Source: Antedon bifida (lineage: Eukaryota > Echinodermata > Crinoidea > Comatulida > Antedonidae). From it: a stretch of DNA of 64,000 nt. The stretch covers positions 4,513,501 to 4,577,500 of the forward strand of contig OY727100.1 of NCBI GenBank assembly GCA_963402885.1. Reading direction: 5' to 3'. Below are positions 56,970 to 64,000 of the stretch, in pieces. Position numbers and translations under genes: made by a program. Below the pieces are notes generated by a model. That model saw only the letters and a list, made by a program, of their open reading frames with translations, ran no database searches and was not told the origin of the DNA. Within the stretch, counting starts at the first letter, position 1. Every line of letters starts with the position of its first letter.

Positions 56970-58839
56970 CCATTCTGTTAAACATAACAGGTCACTCTTA
57001 TGGTCTGATCAAAACGATCAATGATGAAGCTACCAAACTTCTCAACAGCAGAAACGGCGTGCAGAAAATGCCCTCTTTGACGAACGGTCCGACAAAATAT
57101 TTAGTCTAGTTAGTTTATATTTAGTAATTACTCAAAATCATTTGTTTTGTAAAAATATTGTCAATTAGGGCAGCCGATGTATTTGTTATCCGAGTTGGTT
57201 TCGTCAGTCAAAGTTCCAACTTTTTTTTTTGATAGGTAGGTATGGTATTAACAATATTTCAACAACATCAACAGACAGGTTACATTGTTTATGGTCAAGA
57301 CACACAGAAGCCAAAGTGGCTTGTCTTTGTAGTCCCTAAGCATAAAACATAAAACATAGACGGATGCTATTCATTAGGTCAAGATTAAAGTCTCCGAATA
57401 TATGAGCATAATTAGCATAAGCATAAAAAAAGAGTTTGTTAAGTTTATAACTACATGGTTAGTGTTGTGTCAATAATGTTAGTGTTATTACTTTTTTCAT
57501 TGGGGCAGCTGGACGAAAAAAAACATTTTAACTGTTCCTTGGGTGTACTTTTGACTTGTTTGAACCTTTTACAGATGCTGTTGCTAGCTGTTTTTAAAAT
57601 TATTGGCAGAATTTATAGTTGTGACAGTTTTTAATGGAAATTATCATCCATATCTAAGTTTCTATCCAGTTGTTTTCAATAGTGCTATTGCACTTGTAAA
57701 CACAGTGAAGATGCTCAACACAGGCATATTATTACATTTATATTAATAATATGCAACGCCACTGTGTTTACGCGTTTTTGTTACGAATAATATTTGGTAT
57801 ATCAGCGCACATCGATATCGATTACAACGCACTTTCTACTTTTTTGTATGAAGAATTTCGATCTAATAATAGTGCGTAACACTAATATTAATAATAAACA
57901 TTTCATTTATTTTATTTTAAGCTTATATTTTGCATATTATAGGCCTATACATAATTATATAACGTTTAGTTATCATTCCCGTGATTATCATGATTTTTAA
58001 ATTAAAATTTATTTTCGAGTATTTATTCCTTCGTACTAGCATCATTATACAATTATCATTACCATTTTAATTTTACATTGTTTCATCCACACAAGTGTAC
58101 TTAGTGATGATTTTGAGGGAAACAATATTTTCACCGGAGAAAAACAAAAAACCGAAACATGATATGCCCTCATCATTAACCACCATGAGTTTGGTGGTCT
58201 AAATTAAACACTGGTCAACAGGGTCAGTATCATTGTACCTTGGTCATCCCAGACTCGGGCGCCTCCTAACCACCCTACTAGTAAAAACCATCACTCCTTG
58301 CGAGCTAATAATAACCAGCCGCGAGTTAAACCTTCCTCTAAATGTTGTGAAACAAAAGTATTATGCTCCACGAAAAAAAAAATATTGCGAGTTAAATTTA
58401 TTCTGTTGTGGGTACAATATCTAATGATATTTAGGGTGACAAGCATTAATAAATTAAACCTAGGCCCAGGCCTACTTTGTTAAAATTATGATTAAATGAA
58501 CAAGTAACGTGATTTTCACTAAAAAATGCGTTAAATTAGATGGACTCCACAGAGTTTTCAGCCCTCTATATATTTTTTGCTCTTTTGACGTTCCATAGAA
58601 ACAAAAATATTGAACATGGGGTAGGTCTAGTCAACAGTATGTGCGCGAGAAAAATAGCTGTAAAATCATCAATTTAAGAATTTAATTGTTACTTTTTATG
58701 GATTCTTTTTTATAAAAGTGCTAATTCTATGGTGTGGTATTCAGAATAAATGTTGGAGTTAAAATACAAGGAAGGTGCGAAAGGTAAAGTGGTCTTAGGT
58801 TTCGTGACACCCAATAAATTCTGTATACATACATATACT
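56970..58839. other. intergenic, no gene seen
   Basis: AT-rich. Short frames present here have no domain resemblance or usable splice context. Confidence 0.4.
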
Positions 58840-59060
58840 GGCCTAGCCTAGGCCTAGCCTAGGGCCTAGGCCTAGGCTAAGCCTAGATTTTGTAAAAATA
58901 GGTTTATGGATTTTACAGGAATTTTTTATAGAATAATTGTGCATTGTGTGTCTAATAGAGATTAGAAAGAAATTGAATAGACATCGAAACAGTTTTTATG
59001 ACGTCATGGCCAAAATTAATAAGCAGGCCTAGTTAGGCTAGGCCTAGGCCTAGGCCTATC
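58840..59060. repeat. CCTAGG/TAGGCC-rich clusters
   Basis: Two runs (58843-58888 and 59027-59059) built of overlapping AGGCCTAGGCCTAG words. Confidence 0.7.
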
Positions 59061-59192
59061 TTACATTTACAGTCATTACACTGTAATTTACAGTAATTAG
59101 GTTGTATGCATTATCATGGCATGCATATAACCTCTTGATTCTGTCAGGATCTTTATTTATTCTTTCCTTAGCACTATTTTGTCCGTCAATTA

Positions 59193-59524
59193 TGCACTTG
59201 TCAATTGTATGACCCACTATACGACCCCCGGGAGAGGTGCGTCATTTGTCCGACGTGTGTCATACCTTATGAATACCATGACGCACATGTGCGTCAAAAA
59301 TGTGACTTACCTTTAGGTGACCATGACGCACCCATTTTGACGCACTGTTATTTATGATATGGTGGGTGGTAAAGTGACAGACATTGACCCACCATTGTTC
59401 ATTGATGTGACGTACCATCTAGGTTTTTTGACGCACCCCTGCGTCAATAATTATTTGTAAATGACGCACCATTGACGCACCTCTCCCGGGGGTCGTATAG
59501 TGGGTCATACAATTGACAAGTGCA
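59193..59524. mobile_element. MITE, TGCACTTGTCA family, copy 2
   Basis: 332 bp. Its terminal inverted repeats are nearly perfect: TGCACTTGTCAATTGTATGA, then CCCACTATACGACCCCCGGG at the left, mirrored at the right. Better preserved than 1890-2211, so younger or closer to the master copy. Confidence 0.88.
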
Positions 59525-61367
59525 TTATCTTGATAACAGTTTCATCTAGCTAAGTCAATTTTTCAGAGTATATTCCTTATGGCCAGGAATCGATGTGCTT
59601 ATGTTTTCACGGTGCGCAATCAAAAATTATGCGGTCTACGCGCGATTTTACGAAAATCACGTTTGTAATCATATCTTCACAAGCATGAATCACAATTAAA
59701 CAAAATTTGGTACTCATAAATTTAAGGTCATATTTTATCATATGGCAATATAATTACGTGCGTAGAGCATATACCGCATGCGTACGCACGCTTAAAATTT
59801 TCAAAATTGTGAAAATTTATTTTCGATGAAATTAGAGTACGTTTCAGGCAATTTTAAGCCTTTAAAAAATTGCCATGAGTGCGCAGATTTGTGCACGCGC
59901 ACTGCGCGTTATACGTTAATGCGCACTCTCTTTGTCCGATTTCTGTTATACAACCTTTCTTTATTTTTATCATCATAATTTATTCACTTTTAAACGCGAA
60001 ATTGCGTTATACGAGCATGTCAAAAGTGACAGGCTATGCACGTGTAAGTTAACAAAATGGTGGAAATATGCTAAATTTTAAAATTAATATAGATTGTCAG
60101 AATGCTCGGGAACACCTATTTTTTATTTCATTTTCTTGAAGTGTATGTATCATATGTATGATTTATTATGAAATTAAACATCATTAATTGCATATTAAAT
60201 TTAAAAATATAAATTTTGACAATCAAACAAATTATGACATTTTCTCAGGCCGAAATAACAAACTTAACATTAACTTTCATATATTAAAGTTAAAAGTATA
60301 TAGTTTGACAGTGAATCATTTTTTTACATTTTTAAAGATGTCATCATAGTAAAAAATTATAATTCATTGCGGTATGTAATAATTTATCTGCACCAAAGTA
60401 AATACACGGATGAATCTTTCTACAAGTTTTGGTCAGTTGTGTATGGCTTGGTGGTCTGTGTTCGTGCCTATGGCATTCAAGGTACCGAGATCGAGTCTCA
60501 CCTTGGGAAACGAAACGAAATAAGATTTTTTTTATTATCCGTATTGTTCGTTCAATTTTATTTCTTAGTGTATAGATTATACACATGATTATATATAATG
60601 TAACTATGTCTTTATTATGTAACAAATGTGGTTTATGACATTATACGCAGAGGGATCTTTGATCGGATTGTGATACCGGCTATTGTATTTGCATTAGCAA
60701 GATCCTATCATGTATTATAAATAATTAAAGATTGTGAGAAAATCAATCAGTCAATATATCTTTTAAAAATCAATTATCTTTATTTAAATCAATGCATATA
60801 ACCTATAATTCGTCATAGTGATGAATTAAATCTAGTTATAAGTTGCTTTTGTTATATGTGTGTGGGGGTGGGGGATTGTGCGTGGGTGGCTGTTACGATT
60901 ACTGCCGGCCAAAGACTCAGACTGTCGGGTAGTGTGGTCCTGTTTTACCGAGTTTATTAGATTTTTCAAATCCAATTTTAAGCTAAATTTATGTTAATTG
61001 CAATGAACTTAATATCAATCAAATAATATCTGATTTGTAAATTTTACGTGCAGTGTAGTGTGAGGAGGGATGTGGCTATATATAGTGGCTCGGTAAATGA
61101 TATTGACCTCTTCTGTATGATCATACCATTACAAAATAAATTGAAAATAGATACAAAACAGATATCACCAAGTTTTATTTACTGTTCACTGCAATCATAG
61201 TTTGATCTCACTCTGCTTAATAAATTCGTAATAAAATAGTTTCTCGTTGACTAATTTGCATTAAATATAAAAATAGTAAATTCGATCGGTAAACTTTTGC
61301 AAAAACCTTTTGTTGTTAACATCTGTACATCTAGTTTATCCTGGTTGCATTCTATTTTTTTTTTCAG
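59525..61367. other. intergenic upstream of the death-effector-domain gene
   Basis: Contains a CG-containing stretch (59600-59940), a tRNA-like SINE head (60433) and otherwise no recognised feature. Confidence 0.4.
60433..60510 (+). mobile_element. tRNA-like SINE head
   Basis: A-box-like TGGCTTGGTGG and B-box-like GAGATCGAGTCTC are spaced as in tRNA-derived SINEs. No body or tail is evident. Confidence 0.4.
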
Positions 61368-61391
61368 AAATGAAGACAGAAAACTGACGAC

Positions 61392-62562
61392 ATGGCAACA
61401 GGTAACTACAGATAAATATTGTTTTGTTTGTGTTAAATTAATAAACATTTTAGGTTTTTAAATAATTTAAATCAATTCAATAATTTATTTTCTTTTTCCC
61501 ATTCCCTAGGAGGTATGGACCGTTTTAGTCTGGATTTAATGACAGTCTCAACTTGGTATGATGAACGTCACCTCTTGAGATAGCTGAAAGTTTTATACCA
61601 CGATTTAATTGCTGTTACAAACATCGACAGAGCGCGTAGCACGTTAGATTTATTAAATGAATTACGCAATTCTGGAAATTTAAGTCGACAGAAACCCATT
61701 CTACTATACGAAACAATCAAAGTAACCCAGCAGTTTGGTGTCCTCCATCTTCTCCCTCAATGCTTTAACCAAGTTAGAGAAATTGAAATTACACAATTCA
61801 AACCATATCGACTACAAGTTGTGGACTTCGGAAATGGACTGAGACAGCATGATGTTAAAAGAATTGACGACCGGTACAATTTTCCCGTAAAGAATTATGA
61901 AGATCCTTGGAGTATGATAATGGACTTGGAACACAGACAAATACTTTGTGCAGAAAACGTGAACGAAGCTATTCCAAACCTGCAAACGCTTGGACAAAAA
62001 TCAACAGGTATGTTGGAAAAATGTTTCCCACAATGTTACGGGGAAAAACAGTATTATTTTTCTTAAATTAATATGCATTTATTTTTTGGCCGCCAATGAC
62101 TGTACTTTTTAATATAATGGTTTTAGAGAATAAAACAAAATTTTGTTTTTAACTCAAACCTAAATAATGTGTGTTGCATATTTCTGCTAATAACTTCAGC
62201 CTATATTGTTTTAATGAACTGCCACACATTAATGCTGAATATTGTAGCGTTACGTAAATAATTGTGAATACTTGCGTTTGCATACCGACATAATTTGCAT
62301 ATTAGTCTACTGGTTGTTGGTCCTATATTATAATTGTAACAAGAACGTACAAAGGAATATACAATAACCGTACAAGTAAAACGGTTGTAGATGCGATTAC
62401 ATGTATTGTAATGGTACTTAAATGCGAATACATGTATATAATAAATACATGTGACTTGGTATCTGCTGAATACTGTTTTTATTTGGTGTATATCACAAAT
62501 ATTATCCACAGCCATTGCTGAATATGTGGAAGAACGAGTTATGGGAACACAGGCTAAATCAG
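61392..62562 (+). pseudogene. death-effector-domain gene, 5' part, with in-frame stop
   Basis: Exons 61392-61401 (MATG; the UTR part begins at 61368), 61510-62007 and 62512-62562; phase 1 throughout. The second exon starts MDRFSLDLMTVSTWYDERHL, and after an in-frame TAG (61581-61583) continues LKVLYHDLIAVTNIDRARST, then DLLNELRNSGNLSRQ and FGVLHLL. This follows the six-helix death-effector-domain pattern of FADD/caspase-8 adaptors. The frame stays open for 141 codons past the stop to a good donor. One stop in an otherwise intact model suggests a recent null allele or a base error. Further exons are not seen in the window, so the protein is incomplete. Its partners, presumably apoptotic or innate-immune, are inferred from the domain. 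Confidence 0.6.
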
Positions 62563-62692
62563 GTAAGCTAGGCTACTTAGTCATATCACATATATTGATT
62601 AGTACTTTCATAATGATTTAATTATCACACGTTATGGCATTAACGTTCAAAGTGCACTTATTGCCAACAATTTCAACAACAACATTTATTTA

Positions 62693-62811
62693 GAAACAGT
62701 TCATGAAATAAAAAACAGCATACATTAATTATAATAACTTTTAAGTTATTATAATTAATGTATGCTGTTTTTTACCATTTAAAAATGGTAACATTAAATA
62801 AGAACTGTTTC
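62693..62811. mobile_element. fold-back element with a 31-bp perfect hairpin
   Basis: Outer inverted ends GAAACAGTTC (62693) and GAACTGTTTC (to 62811). Inside, arms 62710-62740 and 62743-62773 are exact reverse complements (AAACAGCATACATTAATTAT and on) with a 2-nt loop. A smaller palindrome, TACCATTTAAAAATGGTA, follows. Confidence 0.75.
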
Positions 62812-63750
62812 AGGGATCAGACAGAGAAGTAAAAGAACTTGTCAAATACCAACCCCTACAAAAAAAAGATTTTGATTATTGGAAAGCAACTGGACTCAGG
62901 ACTCTGGCTCAATCCCATATATTGTTATATTTACTATATAATAATTTCTTGGTCTGCCACATCAATTTGCAGTACACATCTTTTCATTATTCCTTATTCC
63001 TTAAAATAGAAAAAATTCTTTCAGTAAATATATTAAGTAAAATTAGTTTGATGAGCTTAGATACATATATAATATTTTCCTAATTTAATGTTGCTTTAAC
63101 TCATTTAATCATAATAAATGTCATAACATGATTGAATTGTTTAAAAATAATTTTAAAATGTAACAGTAACACAATCATATTTTAATTTAAACTTAAAAGT
63201 TTGTTTCTGATTAATTTTATTTGCCGCCCTCTATAATGTATTTTTTTTAAAAACATTTTCAATGGACACTGTATAAAATGGGTATACCATTGTAGATGAT
63301 CTGATAATGAATTATAATTATGACGCAGAGCAGTGTGGGTTTAGTAGACATTTAATCATAGTACATTTGTTTTATACCGTAAAAATAGCCTTTTAACCTA
63401 AGAAGTTATACACATTGTATTGTGTGTATTTATGCAGTAATAGTATTCTCGTCCCTATGACGTAAATCAATTTAGGCCTATTATTGGAAAAGTGTGTTTT
63501 CAGCAGTTCCGTGTTAATTATATTATATAATTATATATATTAATTAGACTTTATTGGGATAAATTTCAAGGTTTTTAAAATAATTGGTAACAGGCCTACA
63601 TTATATAGGCCTATTGCAGTAATATAACGTTTATATATAGTCAGGTGGCTTAGCGACTAAAACGTTACACGGTGGACAAAAGCACCACATTTTGCATGAG
63701 GCTTCTTTTAGACGTACTAATTGATTTTTGCCTAGGAGCCACCCGATCAG
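62812..63750. other. intergenic or intron, no gene seen
   Basis: AT-rich; no exon continuing the upstream gene could be recognised. Confidence 0.4.
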
Positions 63751-64000
63751 CTTTTTTTTTCCAAGATGGCGGCCAAAATCCAAAATGGCTGCCAGTAAAT
63801 TGGAATATCATATATCTCTGGCTGTAAAAGTTACAAATAGACAAATAATGTACTGAATCAAGAATTTCTGAGGTCAGTAAAACCGATTCAGGAAATATTA
63901 TATAAAGTGAGTTCCAAGATGGCGCCCAAAAATAAAAATGGTAGCCATTGAAATTGAAATACATATAATCGTATACAAAGTCACAAATAGTTCATTCCTA
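63751..64000. repeat. tandem repeat containing CAAGATGGCGGCC words
   Basis: Two ~150-bp units: TTCCAAGATGGCGGCCAAAA at 63758 with AAAATGGCTGCCA, and TTCCAAGATGGCGCCCAAAA at 63911 with AAAATGGTAGCCA. Each is followed by AAATTG-AATA-CATATA and a TCACAAATAG-like word. The repeat runs off the window edge. Confidence 0.65.

Overview
The window is nuclear DNA from an animal. It is AT-rich, its genes have introns with GT-AG boundaries and conserved phases, and it is full of short inverted-repeat elements. The gene families (otopetrin, GDP-mannose dehydratase, SAM and death-effector domains, forkhead-like) and a very frequent TAGGCCTA octamer suggest a marine deuterostome, most likely an echinoderm. 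That placement is inference.

Layout. 1-3.8 kb: inverted-repeat elements and an 18-bp minisatellite. 3.84-3.93 kb, minus strand: first coding exon of GDP-mannose 4,6-dehydratase (GMDS), whose remaining exons lie off the left edge. It diverges, across a promoter with two CRE palindromes, from a five-exon plus-strand gene (4.5-20.6 kb) encoding two SAM domains and a retropepsin-like aspartic protease domain. The large introns of that gene carry several MITE families.

22.6-34.3 kb is the most striking part: 68 head-to-tail copies of a ~173-bp unit, each holding one minus-strand tRNA-Lys(UUU) gene, a TATA-like upstream stretch and a T-run terminator. About 42 copies are identical over the tRNA. 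Blocks of 5, 8-9 and 9 units have themselves been duplicated.

35-46 kb: a two-exon gene with a divergent forkhead-like domain, then a duplicated module made of a conserved promoter, a two-exon gene for an unrecognised acidic protein (two paralogues, 184 and 182 aa), a conserved non-coding block (S) and a tRNA-Lys gene. 46.6-54.2 kb, minus strand: two otopetrin-like proton-channel genes, one intact (487 aa) and one apparently decayed. 54.7-55.6 kb: a third copy of the module promoter without its usual coding region, in front of a possible 60-aa two-exon gene. 55.9-57.0 kb: a broken MULE-like transposase. 61.4-62.6 kb: the start of a death-effector-domain gene with an in-frame stop codon. The rest is repeats and sequence in which I see no gene.

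The genes show no single pathway. The strongest common thread is repeated local duplication: tRNA units, promoter-gene modules, otopetrins and short intronic segments. Gene models were built by hand from splice signals, phase and domain resemblance; no database search was possible.
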